DNA of 7,291 nucleotides from Bacteroidales bacterium (GCA_009774765.1 VSOK01000073.1:1-7291); one strand, 5' to 3'; numbered from the stretch's first letter, positions 1-6,801 are shown. Notes: generated from the sequence alone by a model not told the origin. Program-made: numbers and translations.

Positions 1-1630
1 TGAGCTCAACGACTTTGAAAGAAAGTGTCTCGCCCACAGCTGGAACTGTACCGTCCTCTTTTACAAGATCTTTGGCGAAGCATACAGCCTCGATGTCACC
101 AGGAAGTGTAATAGTTGCATTCTTGTCAGCAACAGCAGCAACTGTTCCTTCAACAACTGTTCCTACAGCAAAGTTGTTCTCGATCTCATCCCAAGGATTA
201 GGGAGAAGCTGTTTGTGGCCAAGGCTGAGCTTGTGGTTCTCCTCATCAAAATCAAGGATAACAACATCGATTGTGTCGCCAGCCTGAACGAACTCTGAAG
301 GATGTTTGATCTTGGTCCAAGAAATGTCGCTGATATGCACAAGTCCTTCAATGCCTTCCTCAAGCTCTGCAAACACTCCGAAGTTTGTAACGTTGCGTAC
401 AACTGCTGAATGTTTTGAACCTACAGGATATTTCTCACGGATGTTCTCCCAAGGGTTTGCAACGAGCTGTTTGAGACCGAGGGACATCTTCTTCTCATCC
501 CTGTCAAGTGTAAGGATCTGAGCCTCTACCTCGTCACCTACCTTAAGGAAGTCCTGAGCGATGCGGAGTCTTGGAGACCATGACATCTCTGAAACATGGA
601 TAAGTCCCTCTACACCAGGCTCAATCTCAACGAATGCACCATAGTCAGCGATAAGAACGACTTTACCCTTAACCTTGTCACCAACTTTGAGGTTAGCGTC
701 AAGAGCCTCCCAAGGATGTACTGTAAGCTGTTTGAGACCGAGGGCGATTCTCTTCTTGGACTCATCGAAGTCAAGGATAACCACACGGATCTTCTCGTCA
801 AGCTTAACAACCTCCTCAGGGTGGTTGATTCTGCCCCATGAGAGGTCAGTGATATGGATAAGTCCGTCAACTCCACCGAGGTCAACGAATACACCATAGC
901 TTGTAATGTTCTTGACAGTTCCTTCAAGAACCTGGCCTTTTTCAAGTTTGCCGATGATCTCGCTCTTCTGAAGCTCAAGTTCAGCCTCGATAAGAGCCTT
1001 ATGAGATACAACGACATTTCTGAATTCCTGATTGATCTTCACAATCTTGAAATCCATTGTCGTGTCAACGAACTGATCGTAGTCACGGATAGGTTTGATG
1101 TCGATCTGTGAACCTGGGAGGAACGCCTCGATACCGAAGATATCCACGATCATACCACCCTTGGTTCGTGTCTTGACATAACCTTTGACAATCTCGTTTG
1201 CATTGAATGCATCGTTGACCATATCCCAAGAACGGAGTGCACGAGCTTTCTTGTGAGAAAGGACAAGCTGACCTTTTCTGTCTTCAGCTGTCTCTACATA
1301 CACTTCAACCTTGTCGCCTACTTTGAGGTCCGGATTGTAGCGGAACTCAGGAGCCATGATGACACCTTCGCTCTTGTAACCGATGTTTACGATCACCTCT
1401 CTTTTGCTGATAGCTGTAACGATACCTTCAGTAACGTCATTCTCAACTACCTTTGAGAGAGTCTGATCATACATTTCCTCGATGTGTTTCTTGTCCTCAC
1501 CGTAGACATCACCGCCTTCAAAAGCATCCCAGTCAAAATTTTCAGGAGCCACTGAAGCGTTCAAGGCAACCTTCTTGGTTTCCTCAACTGCAGGAGTTTC
1601 CTCTGCTGCAACTACTTTGTTTTCTTCCAT
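1..1630 (-). CDS. rpsA: 30S ribosomal protein S1 (C-terminus cut off by window edge)
   Basis: Ribosomal protein S1 binds mRNA on the 30S subunit and helps load messages for translation. The 543 residues present start at the ATG at 1628-1630 and remain open at the left edge, so the C-terminus is missing. After an acidic, low-complexity N-terminus (about residues 1-45), S1 (OB-fold) repeats lie near residues 67-125, 146-211, 232-301, 317-388, 403-474 and from about 487. Repeats 3 to 5 carry the typical GVFVD/GAFVE, GLIHI/GLVHI and SLGLKQL-type motifs; the sixth is degenerate. The repeats are similar enough in DNA to share a 19-base identical stretch at 465-483 and 726-744. Six repeats match the E. 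coli-type S1 architecture. The start is preceded by an A/T-rich leader without a Shine-Dalgarno sequence, as is usual in Bacteroidota. It has its own promoter (1721-1751). The identification is firm. Confidence 0.97.
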   Translation of the reverse strand, partial: MEENKVVAAEETPAVEETKKVALNASVAPENFDWDAFEGGDVYGEDKKHIEEMYDQTLSKVVENDVTEGIVTAISKREVIVNIGYKSEGVIMAPEFRYNPDLKVGDKVEVYVETAEDRKGQLVLSHKKARALRSWDMVNDAFNANEIVKGYVKTRTKGGMIVDIFGIEAFLPGSQIDIKPIRDYDQFVDTTMDFKIVKINQEFRNVVVSHKALIEAELELQKSEIIGKLEKGQVLEGTVKNITSYGVFVDLGGVDGLIHITDLSWGRINHPEEVVKLDEKIRVVILDFDESKKRIALGLKQLTVHPWEALDANLKVGDKVKGKVVLIADYGAFVEIEPGVEGLIHVSEMSWSPRLRIAQDFLKVGDEVEAQILTLDRDEKKMSLGLKQLVANPWENIREKYPVGSKHSAVVRNVTNFGVFAELEEGIEGLVHISDISWTKIKHPSEFVQAGDTIDVVILDFDEENHKLSLGHKQLLPNPWDEIENNFAVGTVVEGTVAAVADKNATITLPGDIEAVCFAKDLVKEDGTVPAVGETLSFKVVEL

Positions 1631-1656
1631 AATCAATAAATAAAACAACTAGCGGG

Positions 1657-1687
1657 TTAAACATTATACATTGTGCCGTCCTTCGGC
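1657..1687 (-). other. rpsA leader: small hairpin followed by a 4-codon upstream ORF
   Basis: In the rpsA leader, GCCG and CGGC arms (1684-1687 and 1675-1678) can pair around a 5-base loop. Just after it an ATG (1669-1671) opens a four-codon frame (M-Y-N-V, stop at 1657-1659) about 27 bases before the real start. S1 synthesis is autoregulated through its leader in enterobacteria, so leader structure is plausible here. Both elements are nevertheless small enough to be chance. Confidence 0.3.
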
Positions 1688-1691
1688 AAAT

Positions 1692-1721
1692 AAAAAGCGC
1701 GCCTCCGGAACAAAAGCGCGC
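1692..1721 (-). terminator. Probable corA terminator, overlapping the rpsA promoter
   Basis: Read leftward, the arm GCGCGC (1716-1721), a 13-base loop (1703-1715) and a second GCGCGC (1697-1702) are followed by five T residues (1692-1696). This has the form of an intrinsic terminator 34 bases past the corA stop. The 5' arm touches the last base of the rpsA -7 box. The predicted rpsA start falls in the loop, so only corA read-through transcripts would contain both arms. The long loop makes the hairpin moderate rather than strong. Confidence 0.6.
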
Positions 1722-1751
1722 AAAAATATGTATAATTATCGTTTTTTCAAA
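1721..1751 (-). promoter_or_regulatory. Bacteroidota-type promoter of rpsA
   Basis: On the minus strand there is a TTTG -33 box (1748-1751), exactly 19 bases, then TATTTTTG (1721-1728). This is a perfect match to the TTTG / TAnnTTTG consensus of the Bacteroidota primary sigma factor. The predicted start of transcription is near 1711-1715, giving a leader of about 80 nt. The -33 box lies immediately beside the corA stop codon (1755). Confidence 0.88.
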
Positions 1752-1754
1752 GCA

Positions 1755-2702
1755 TTAAAGCATTTTTCTTGATTTGAATATGAATAATATCACAAAGAAT
1801 GATACAATCATCAGAGAAACAATGATTATCCAGTCCCAGAAAGTATCCGTCATCGGCAGCACGACATTCATTCCGTAGAAACTCGCTATCAATGTAGGAG
1901 GCATCAGAAGCAAAGACACAAGAGTAAACATTTTCATGATCTTGTTCTGGTCGAGGTTGATAAGACCGATTACGGTATTCTGCAGATACTCAAGCCTTTC
2001 AAAGCTGAAATTGGTATGGTTGATAAGTGACGAGATGTCTTTCAGCATAACATTCAGCTTGGAGGTCAGCTCTGACGGGTATTTGTCGCTTTTCAGAAGG
2101 CTGGATATGACCCTCTGCTTGTCCACGATATTCTCCCTCACCAGCATTGTGTTCTCCTGCAGCTGGTTGATGTCCAACAGGAACTCCTCGTTGATGTCCT
2201 CACCCAAGCTCACTTTCCTGTTGTACTGCGCAATCTCCTTGGACATAAGCTCGATCATATCCGCATCAAGGTCGATACGCTGCTCCAGGATGCTGACAAA
2301 AACGACATTGCCCGTAGAGTAGTTTTTCGGGAAAGCCCCCATCCTGCGCTGCAGGTCCGTAAAGCTCCTGAGCGGGCATTCACGTATTGTCGTAAGCACA
2401 TTTCCCGTCAAGATGAATGAGACGGTCTCCATAGAGTATTCCTCAGGTCCTGGAATAAGGAAGTTCGTATTGGCAAAAATAGCATCCGCCGTCTCCGAGA
2501 AACGTGATGAGCTCTCGATCTCCTCAGCCTGGGCACGGCTCTGGATAGTAGTGCCGAGGAAACTTTCCACAGACCTTTTTTCATCCCCTGTGGGAGAATA
2601 AAGGTCTATCCATACGACATTTTCCGTGCTGAGATTCTGAAAGTCCGTCTCCGACCGGGATACCGATATCTGTCCGTCTTCTTTATAATAGATTGAAATC
2701 AT
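1755..2702 (-). CDS. corA: CorA-family divalent cation (magnesium) transporter
   Basis: CorA proteins are homopentameric inner-membrane channels for Mg2+ and sometimes Co2+ or Ni2+. The product is about 315 residues from the ATG at 2700-2702. It has the large soluble N-terminal domain, with the EEIE...RFSETADAIFANTNFL stretch and LTTIRECPLRSF, then a long helical stalk. The C-terminus has two membrane segments: the first ends in the diagnostic YGMN motif (about residues 276-279), the second is WDWIIIVSLMIVSFFVILFIF, and a basic tail follows. The GMN loop is the ion-selectivity signature. Start choice: an in-frame TTG (2750) and ATGs at 2717 and 2714 lie upstream. The 2702 ATG is preferred because homologues begin near this point and GGAGAG lies just upstream. 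The gene has its own promoter at 2767-2797, so it is probably monocistronic. Ion specificity cannot be read from sequence. Confidence 0.92.
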   Translation of the reverse strand: MISIYYKEDGQISVSRSETDFQNLSTENVVWIDLYSPTGDEKRSVESFLGTTIQSRAQAEEIESSSRFSETADAIFANTNFLIPGPEEYSMETVSFILTGNVLTTIRECPLRSFTDLQRRMGAFPKNYSTGNVVFVSILEQRIDLDADMIELMSKEIAQYNRKVSLGEDINEEFLLDINQLQENTMLVRENIVDKQRVISSLLKSDKYPSELTSKLNVMLKDISSLINHTNFSFERLEYLQNTVIGLINLDQNKIMKMFTLVSLLLMPPTLIASFYGMNVVLPMTDTFWDWIIIVSLMIVSFFVILFIFKSRKML

Positions 2703-2766
2703 ACCGCTCTCCATCATTAATCCGGCCCAGTCGTCGGAAAGGTTATACAATAGCTGCCACAGCCTG

Positions 2767-2797
2767 CAAAAGTAACAAATTCCGCCAAAACGGCAAA
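2767..2797 (-). promoter_or_regulatory. Bacteroidota-type promoter of corA
   Basis: On the minus strand TTTG (2794-2797), exactly 19 bases, then TACTTTTG (2767-2774) match the TTTG / TAnnTTTG consensus perfectly. Predicted transcription starts near 2757-2761, about 55-60 bases before the chosen ATG. The promoter also contains an imperfect A/T-flanked inverted repeat (AAATT ... CCG / CGG AATTT, 2777-2800). This could act as a weak mntP terminator but lacks a following T-run. Confidence 0.85.
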
Positions 2798-2807
2798 TTT
2801 AATCTTT

Positions 2808-3362
2808 CTACCCCAACAGGATTCTTATGCCTATTCCTATAAGGACTATGCCTCCCGATATGCGGGCTGACTTTCCGAATTTCCTGCCGATGGCACTTCC
2901 GGAGATAACTCCGCATACAGCTGCAATTACTGTAACGGCAAAGACAACGGTCAATATAAGATACATATTGGCCAATGCGATTTCAGTCATAGCCAACGAC
3001 ACGCCCACAGCGGAAGCATCGACGCTCGTTGCAACGGAGGCTACCAGAAGTGATTTCATCCCTGCTATGTCAACTTTGTTGTCCTCGTTTTTCCTGAGCG
3101 CATTCACTATCATGGTCAATCCCACGTAAAGAAGCAGAAGAAAGCCTATGACAGGAGCAAACTCATCAATATGCGCTACGACAGAATGCCCGAGAACCCA
3201 TCCGATAAAAAGAAAAGCCGTCTGCATAAGTCCGAATACGACCGCTGCATATCCGATCTTGAGCGCAGCAATCTTTCCTTGTGTGACACTGCTTCCTATG
3301 GACACCACCAACGTGTCGACACTGAGCGAAACCGCCAAAAGAAGAATCTCAATAAATGTCAT
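2808..3362 (-). CDS. mntP: MntP-family manganese efflux pump
   Basis: MntP (YebN, DUF204) exports excess Mn2+ across the inner membrane. The product is 184 residues from the ATG at 3360-3362, close to the 188 of E. coli MntP, and almost wholly hydrophobic with about six membrane segments. The family's duplicated acidic motifs are present: LAVSLSVDTLVVSIG near residues 10-23 (Asp16) and VATSVDASAVGVSLA near 110-124 (Asp115). They match SMDAFA and SLDAMAVG in E. coli. The C-terminal GGIVLIGIGIRIL also matches the family. A TTG 12 codons upstream (3398) is possible but would add a polar extension that the family lacks. The 64-base gap from recR shows no clear TAnnTTTG promoter, so it may be read from the upstream operon. 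No manganese riboswitch was recognised in the leader. Confidence 0.92.
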   Translation of the reverse strand: MTFIEILLLAVSLSVDTLVVSIGSSVTQGKIAALKIGYAAVVFGLMQTAFLFIGWVLGHSVVAHIDEFAPVIGFLLLLYVGLTMIVNALRKNEDNKVDIAGMKSLLVASVATSVDASAVGVSLAMTEIALANMYLILTVVFAVTVIAAVCGVISGSAIGRKFGKSARISGGIVLIGIGIRILLG

Positions 3363-3426
3363 TTCAATAAAGTTTGTTTTAAGTCCAATCAACGTCAATC
3401 CGACGGATCATAAAATGTTGTATCAA

Positions 3427-4050
3427 TTATGGGCGGAACTCCTGTCTGTTCACAATTGACCGCCCGAGAGTAAGCTCGTCCGCATATTCAAGGTCATCAC
3501 CGAATCCGAGTCCGCGTGCCAGAGAGGAGACCCTGACCCCGGTCCCTGATATCTGACGATATATATAGAAGGCCGTAGTCTCGCCTTCAACATCTCCATT
3601 AAGGGCAAAAATGACCTCTGCATCATTCCCTTCCTCCACAAGTTTCTTCACCCTCTGTACCAGGTCGCGTATATTGAGATCCGACGGTGAGACTCCGTTT
3701 ATCGGAGAAATTATCCCGCCAAGAACGTGATATACTCCTCTGTACTGGCCTGTATTTTCAATGCTCATCACATCCCTTACGCTTTCCACCACACATATCG
3801 TATTGTGGTCACGTGAACGGTCGGCACATATAGAACACAGATGTTCATCGGCAATCATCCTGCACTCACGACAATATTTCACCTCATCCCTGAGGGCATT
3901 TATCGACGCCGTGAAATGATGGACATTCTCCTGAGGCTGCTTCAGAAGATGAAGCGCGAGTCTGAGCGCGCTTCTTTTCCCGACTCCAGGAAGAGAGCTT
4001 ATCGCATCCACAGCATCTTCAAGAAGCCTTGACGGATAGTTCTTGTTCAT
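3427..4050 (-). CDS. recR: Recombination mediator protein RecR
   Basis: RecR works with RecO (and RecF) to load RecA onto gapped single-stranded DNA during repair. The 207-residue product has the family's full architecture. A helix-hairpin-helix region has SSLPGVGKRSALRLALHLL near residues 18-36. A four-cysteine zinc finger has Cys60, Cys63, Cys72 and Cys75. A Toprim domain begins at ICVVES (Glu89) and includes ALNGDVEGETTAFYIYRQI (149-167). The C-terminus carries the conserved SSLARGLGFGDDLEYADELTLGRSI. The length is normal (about 200). The Walker-like DVEGET stretch varies from the more usual TVEGE or TMEGD but keeps the acidic residues. Its ATG lies one base after the stop codon of the upstream kinase-like gene, so the two are probably translationally coupled and co-transcribed. 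The assignment is firm; no functional link to the kinase is implied. Confidence 0.97.
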   Translation of the reverse strand: MNKNYPSRLLEDAVDAISSLPGVGKRSALRLALHLLKQPQENVHHFTASINALRDEVKYCRECRMIADEHLCSICADRSRDHNTICVVESVRDVMSIENTGQYRGVYHVLGGIISPINGVSPSDLNIRDLVQRVKKLVEEGNDAEVIFALNGDVEGETTAFYIYRQISGTGVRVSSLARGLGFGDDLEYADELTLGRSIVNRQEFRP

Positions 4051-4051
4051 A

Positions 4052-4885
4052 TCACCACTCTTTTACAAGCACTTCGACAGGAGATTTTATGAATTCCGCG
4101 AAGCGTACACCATATTCCTTTCCTATCCTGACCAGATCCTCCCTGCATGCACAGCCGAATGACCCGACCACTGCGACATCATAACTTCCGACATCATACC
4201 TGAGCAGGACACGCCTGACAAAATTTCTCAGATTGTACTCGATCATAGCATCAACTCCTTCAATGTCGCGGTTTTCCAATACAAAAGGAGCAAATGACGC
4301 AAGGTATCCAGCGGCATTTTTCCCTCTATATACATTTCTTACGATATTCTCGTATGACACATCATAGATTTCCGAAAGACGTCTCTCAAGCTCTTTTGGA
4401 AGCAGTCCTTTAATATGGTCTGCAATCAGAGCCTTTCCGAGTGACGCTCCCCCTCCTTCATCTCCAAGTATAAAGCCTCCTGACCTGATATTTTCCACAA
4501 TTGTGCTCCCGTCATAAAAGCCGCTGTTCGATCCGGTGCCGAGTATTGCGACTATACCTTTATTCCGTCCCCAGGCAGCACGTGCCGCCGCCAGAAGATC
4601 AGAGCCATAAGCAATCACGGCATTAGGAAACACGCTCTTAAATTCCTTGTCAAGCACAATGATACTTTCTCCCGCTACAAGGCCAGCCCCATAGAACCTT
4701 ATCTCAGTTATATCCTCTGAAATGTCCCTTAAATATTCCTCCGCCTCGGCCACGACATTGACAATGGCTTCAAGCGGCATCACCGAACAATTGATTCCGG
4801 CCGTCCTGAACCTCATCACCTCTTTCCCCGACACAGCCCATTCCGTTTTGGTCGCACCGGCTTCTATTACCAATGTCCTTTTCAT
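4052..4885 (-). CDS. BadF/BadG/BcrA-type ATPase, N-acetylhexosamine-kinase-like
   Basis: This is a member of the ASKHA (actin/hexokinase fold) superfamily, BadF/BadG/BcrA/BcrD branch. The branch includes N-acetylglucosamine kinases (eukaryotic NAGK) and the clostridial amino-sugar kinase MurK. The product has 277 residues and no membrane segments. Visible motifs in order: phosphate-1 loop EAGATKTEW (residues 8-16), YGSDLLAAARA with the presumed catalytic Asp96, phosphate-2 loop ILGTGSNSG (114-122), GGFILGDEGGGASLG (136-150), and an adenosine-type VVGSFG (239-244). Motifs 3 and 4 closely resemble SGTGSN and MGDEGS of NAGK. The first loop has Glu8 where many relatives have Asp; NAGK also has Glu, so activity is plausible. 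A cytoplasmic small-molecule kinase is likely; its substrate is unknown. It sits 28 bases after pnuC and one base before recR, which argues for an operon. Bacteroidota genomes often annotate such proteins only as ATPase. Confidence 0.85.
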   Translation of the reverse strand: MKRTLVIEAGATKTEWAVSGKEVMRFRTAGINCSVMPLEAIVNVVAEAEEYLRDISEDITEIRFYGAGLVAGESIIVLDKEFKSVFPNAVIAYGSDLLAAARAAWGRNKGIVAILGTGSNSGFYDGSTIVENIRSGGFILGDEGGGASLGKALIADHIKGLLPKELERRLSEIYDVSYENIVRNVYRGKNAAGYLASFAPFVLENRDIEGVDAMIEYNLRNFVRRVLLRYDVGSYDVAVVGSFGCACREDLVRIGKEYGVRFAEFIKSPVEVLVKEW

Positions 4886-4913
4886 AAATCCATCAAGTTT
4901 TTACCTGCAATGC

Positions 4914-5555
4914 TCATTGACGTCCAACGTATCCTGACTCATCCACATATACCCCATGTTTTCCCCAATAAAAGTATCCGTAGGCAGCTGAAGCCGTGTA
5001 TACCGCATACATTGCCATCATCCAATACATTCCCTGAGACAAACAGAGCAAAGCAGACAAAACGTCCGCAACAATCCAAAGCAGCCATTGCTCGCGATAC
5101 GAACGGCCGAGCATATACGTCGCCACCGCACTAAGCACTGCCACTCCGGCGTCAAGACCGGACATAGGATCGCCCAGTCCGGCAATCGCAAAACGCAGAA
5201 CGGCCAGTCCAAGGCAGAAGGCCACAGCACATCCTGCCAGCGTCTTCCATCCGAGCCTGTTCAAATGTATGGCATCAGAACTGTCCGAAACAGCACCTTC
5301 TCTCTTTCCGCTGACTCCCAGACCTGCCTTAAGACGCCTTGCATCCCTGCGCCACTGGTACAGTCCCCAGAAAGCAATGGCAAAATAATATGTATTGAGT
5401 CCGAATGAAGCATAGAGATCCTTAGAGAAAAACATATACATAGCAGCAAGGGCATTTGCCATGCCGACTATCCACATAAAATTTTTCTGCCTTATCTCAA
5501 GGACTACATATATCACTCCTGTCACAAGAGTGAATATTTCCATAAAAACATCCAT
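4914..5555 (-). CDS. pnuC: PnuC-family vitamin/nucleoside transporter
   Basis: PnuC proteins are inner-membrane facilitators for nicotinamide riboside; relatives carry thiamine (PnuT) or riboflavin (PnuX). The 213-residue product has roughly seven hydrophobic segments. The N-terminal part has GVIYVVLEIRQKNFMWIVG (residues 13-31) and TYYFAIAFWGLYQW (55-68). The C-terminal part has the signature REQWLLWIVADVLSALLCLS (154-173), followed by MYAVYTASAAYGYFYW (182-197). A polar loop near 69-103 separates the halves. The length fits the family (about 190-240). The ATG at 5553-5555 is used; a second ATG four codons on is equally possible. It lies 64 bases after fklB and 28 bases before the kinase-like gene. 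I saw no thiamine or other riboswitch in the leader, so the substrate cannot be assigned; nicotinamide riboside is only the family default. Confidence 0.88.
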   Translation of the reverse strand: MDVFMEIFTLVTGVIYVVLEIRQKNFMWIVGMANALAAMYMFFSKDLYASFGLNTYYFAIAFWGLYQWRRDARRLKAGLGVSGKREGAVSDSSDAIHLNRLGWKTLAGCAVAFCLGLAVLRFAIAGLGDPMSGLDAGVAVLSAVATYMLGRSYREQWLLWIVADVLSALLCLSQGMYWMMAMYAVYTASAAYGYFYWGKHGVYVDESGYVGRQ

Positions 5556-5568
5556 TATGATTCTGTCA

Positions 5569-5587
5569 TTCCGGATCCTGTCCGGAA
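5569..5587 (-). repeat. Perfect 7-bp inverted repeat between fklB and pnuC
   Basis: TTCCGGA and TCCGGAA arms are separated by five bases, giving a G/C-rich hairpin in the mRNA 32 bases after the fklB stop and 13 bases before pnuC. No T-run follows on the transcribed strand, so it is not a standard intrinsic terminator. It could be an mRNA-processing or stability hairpin, an operator, or chance. Confidence 0.5.
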
Positions 5588-5619
5588 TATCTTCTTTCGG
5601 ACAATGCTTTTCTCAAAGA

Positions 5620-6225
5620 TTAAAGCACTTCAAGCAGCTCTACTGTAAAAATCAGAGTACTGTACGGAGGTATCGCACCAGGAGCACCTGTTTCGCCGTA
5701 CCCGAGAGTATAAGGTATATAAAGCTCATATTTTGACCCTTCAGACATAAGCTGAAGACCTTCTGTCCATCCTGCTATAACCTGATTGAGTCCGAATACC
5801 GCCGGTTCATTACGGTCGTAAGAACTGTCGAACTTGCTTCCGTTGAGGAATTTGCCTTCATAGTGGCATTTCACTTTATCAGTAGCCTTAGGCTTCTTTC
5901 CTGTACCTTCAGTGATGACCTTGTACTGGAGACCGCTCTTAAGCACCTTCACGCCATCTTTCTTTACATTCTCCGCAAGAAACTCTTCCCCTTCCTGACG
6001 CACAGTCGCACTCATAGCTTCCATTTCAGCTTTCTGATGAGCCTCAAGCTCCGCAAAATATTTGTCAAGCAATTTGCCGGCCTCCTCAAAAGAGACCTCC
6101 GGCTTCTCGCCGTTCAACACAGCCTTAAGGCCTGCGGTGAAATCCTCAAACGCAACTTCTTTTACACCTGAAGAGATCATATTGTGGGCAATGCTCATAC
6201 CCAAAGCATAACTGTTTTTGTCCAT
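5620..6225 (-). CDS. fklB: FKBP-type peptidyl-prolyl cis-trans isomerase, FklB-like
   Basis: This enzyme catalyses prolyl cis-trans isomerisation and probably acts as a folding helper. The product is 201 residues from the ATG at 6223-6225. An ATG two codons upstream is possible, but MDKNSYALGMSIA is the usual start of Bacteroidota homologues. An N-terminal helical dimerisation domain (about residues 1-85) precedes the FKBP domain (about 112-201). The latter holds the expected active-site positions: Tyr122 (HYEG), FDSS (132-135), VIAGW (149-153), GYGETG (175-180), AIPPYSTLIF (184-193) and the end VELLEVL. The organisation closely resembles E. coli FklB/FKBP22. No signal peptide or lipobox is visible, which suggests a cytoplasmic protein, unlike periplasmic FkpA. 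It is the first leftward gene after a divergent intergenic region with a -7 box at 6256-6263. It may head the pnuC-kinase-recR transcript. Confidence 0.92.
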   Translation of the reverse strand: MDKNSYALGMSIAHNMISSGVKEVAFEDFTAGLKAVLNGEKPEVSFEEAGKLLDKYFAELEAHQKAEMEAMSATVRQEGEEFLAENVKKDGVKVLKSGLQYKVITEGTGKKPKATDKVKCHYEGKFLNGSKFDSSYDRNEPAVFGLNQVIAGWTEGLQLMSEGSKYELYIPYTLGYGETGAPGAIPPYSTLIFTVELLEVL

Positions 6226-6255
6226 AGTCATCGTGATAAATTAAATTCAAACGCG

Positions 6256-6263
6256 CAAAGATA
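6256..6263 (-). promoter_or_regulatory. Probable fklB -7 promoter box
   Basis: On the minus strand TATCTTTG (6256-6263) matches the TAnnTTTG -7 consensus and lies about 31 bases before the fklB ATG. No TTTG lies at the expected 19-21 base distance, so the -33 box is weak or absent. A second consensus -7 box, TAAATTTG (6293-6300, minus strand), lies further upstream, also without a -33 partner. Confidence 0.6.
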
Positions 6264-6401
6264 CTCAAAATAAATTGTAAATCGAGCGCAATCAAATTTA
6301 TTTGGGCTCTACAAACTTCACGACAGTTCCAATATTTTTCAATTTTTCACTATTTTTGCAATCCATATAATATTTATTTTAGATTTTCAATCTACAATCA
6401 C

Positions 6402-6431
6402 TTTCGCCTCGGCATAGTACAAATAAATTTG
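6402..6431 (+). promoter_or_regulatory. Probable promoter of the DUF4491-type gene
   Basis: On the plus strand TAAATTTG (6424-6431) fits the -7 consensus, with TTTC (6402-6405) 18 bases upstream as a near-consensus -33. Transcription would start near 6438, about 24 bases before the ATG at 6462. A second strong -7 match, TATTTTTG (6351-6358), has no good -33 and would give a leader of about 100 bases. The remainder of the fklB/DUF4491 gap (6232-6461) is A/T-rich, with no coding potential that I can see. Confidence 0.6.
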
Positions 6432-6461
6432 TCCTCTGCTCTCGGCTTAATCGTTTATTTT

Positions 6462-6749
6462 ATGCAATTCAGCGGAATAATAATAGGACTGGCCACTTTC
6501 ATCATCATCGGTGTATTCCATCCTATAGTAATAAAAGCCGAGTACTATTTCGGCAAGAAATGCTGGTGGGCATTCCTTCTCACCGGAGCGGCATTCACAT
6601 TGCTGTCACTTTATATAGATTCTTTTATATGGTCCACACTCGCAGGGGTGACCGCATTTTCGTGTTTCTGGTCCATATTAGAACTGTTCGAACAGGAAAA
6701 AAGGGTTGCCAAAGGATGGTTTCCGAGCAATCCCAAGAAAAAAAGCTAA
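6462..6749 (+). CDS. Small membrane protein, DUF4491-like
   Basis: A 95-residue protein resembling the DUF4491 family that I associate with Bacteroidota; its function is unknown. It has three hydrophobic segments: about residues 5-20 (GIIIGLATFIIIGVFHP), 34-50 (WWAFLLTGAAFTLLSLY) and 53-72 (SFIWSTLAGVTAFSCFWSIL). Family-like motifs are FHPIVIKAEYYFG near 17-29, the following CWW, and SILELFEQEKRVAKGWFPSNP near 70-90. It ends in a short lysine-rich tail. An upstream in-frame TTG (6429) overlaps the -7 box and would add residues unlike the family, so the ATG at 6462 is chosen. It is transcribed away from fklB. The next feature downstream is a promoter 15 bases past its stop, so it is likely monocistronic. 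An A/T-only hairpin straddling its stop codon (6737-6756) could act as a weak terminator. Confidence 0.85.
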   Translation: MQFSGIIIGLATFIIIGVFHPIVIKAEYYFGKKCWWAFLLTGAAFTLLSLYIDSFIWSTLAGVTAFSCFWSILELFEQEKRVAKGWFPSNPKKKS

Positions 6750-6764
6750 TTTTTTCAAATAAAA

Positions 6765-6795
6765 TTTGCAGACTAAAAAAAGTTGCCTATCTTTG
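6765..6795 (+). promoter_or_regulatory. Strong Bacteroidota-type promoter upstream of the tRNA leader
   Basis: TTTG (6765-6768), exactly 19 bases, then TATCTTTG (6788-6795) is a perfect consensus promoter followed by CAATCC. Predicted start near 6800-6804, about 190 bases before the tRNA. From memory, Bacteroides rRNA promoters carry the same TATCTTTGCA core, which suits a stable-RNA promoter. Confidence 0.9.
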
Positions 6796-6801
6796 CAATC
6801 C

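Noticed and set aside
465..744. 19-base direct repeat in rpsA as a mobile or recombination repeat
   Set aside because: It encodes the same SLGLKQL motif in successive S1 repeats and is explained by domain duplication.
610..1017. 135-codon minus-strand frame within rpsA
   Set aside because: It is in a different frame of the same strand as S1, whose repeats are unmistakable; its Leu/Ser/Arg-rich composition is that of an out-of-frame translation.
1936..2322. 128-codon plus-strand frame inside corA
   Set aside because: It is antisense to a well-conserved CorA stalk, with no promoter and low-complexity Ser/Leu composition typical of a shadow frame.
5556..5640. Separate pnuC promoter (TAATCTTTG near 5614-5622, minus strand)
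   Set aside because: The -7 spacing is off by one base and there is no TTTG at the right distance upstream; co-transcription with fklB is as likely.
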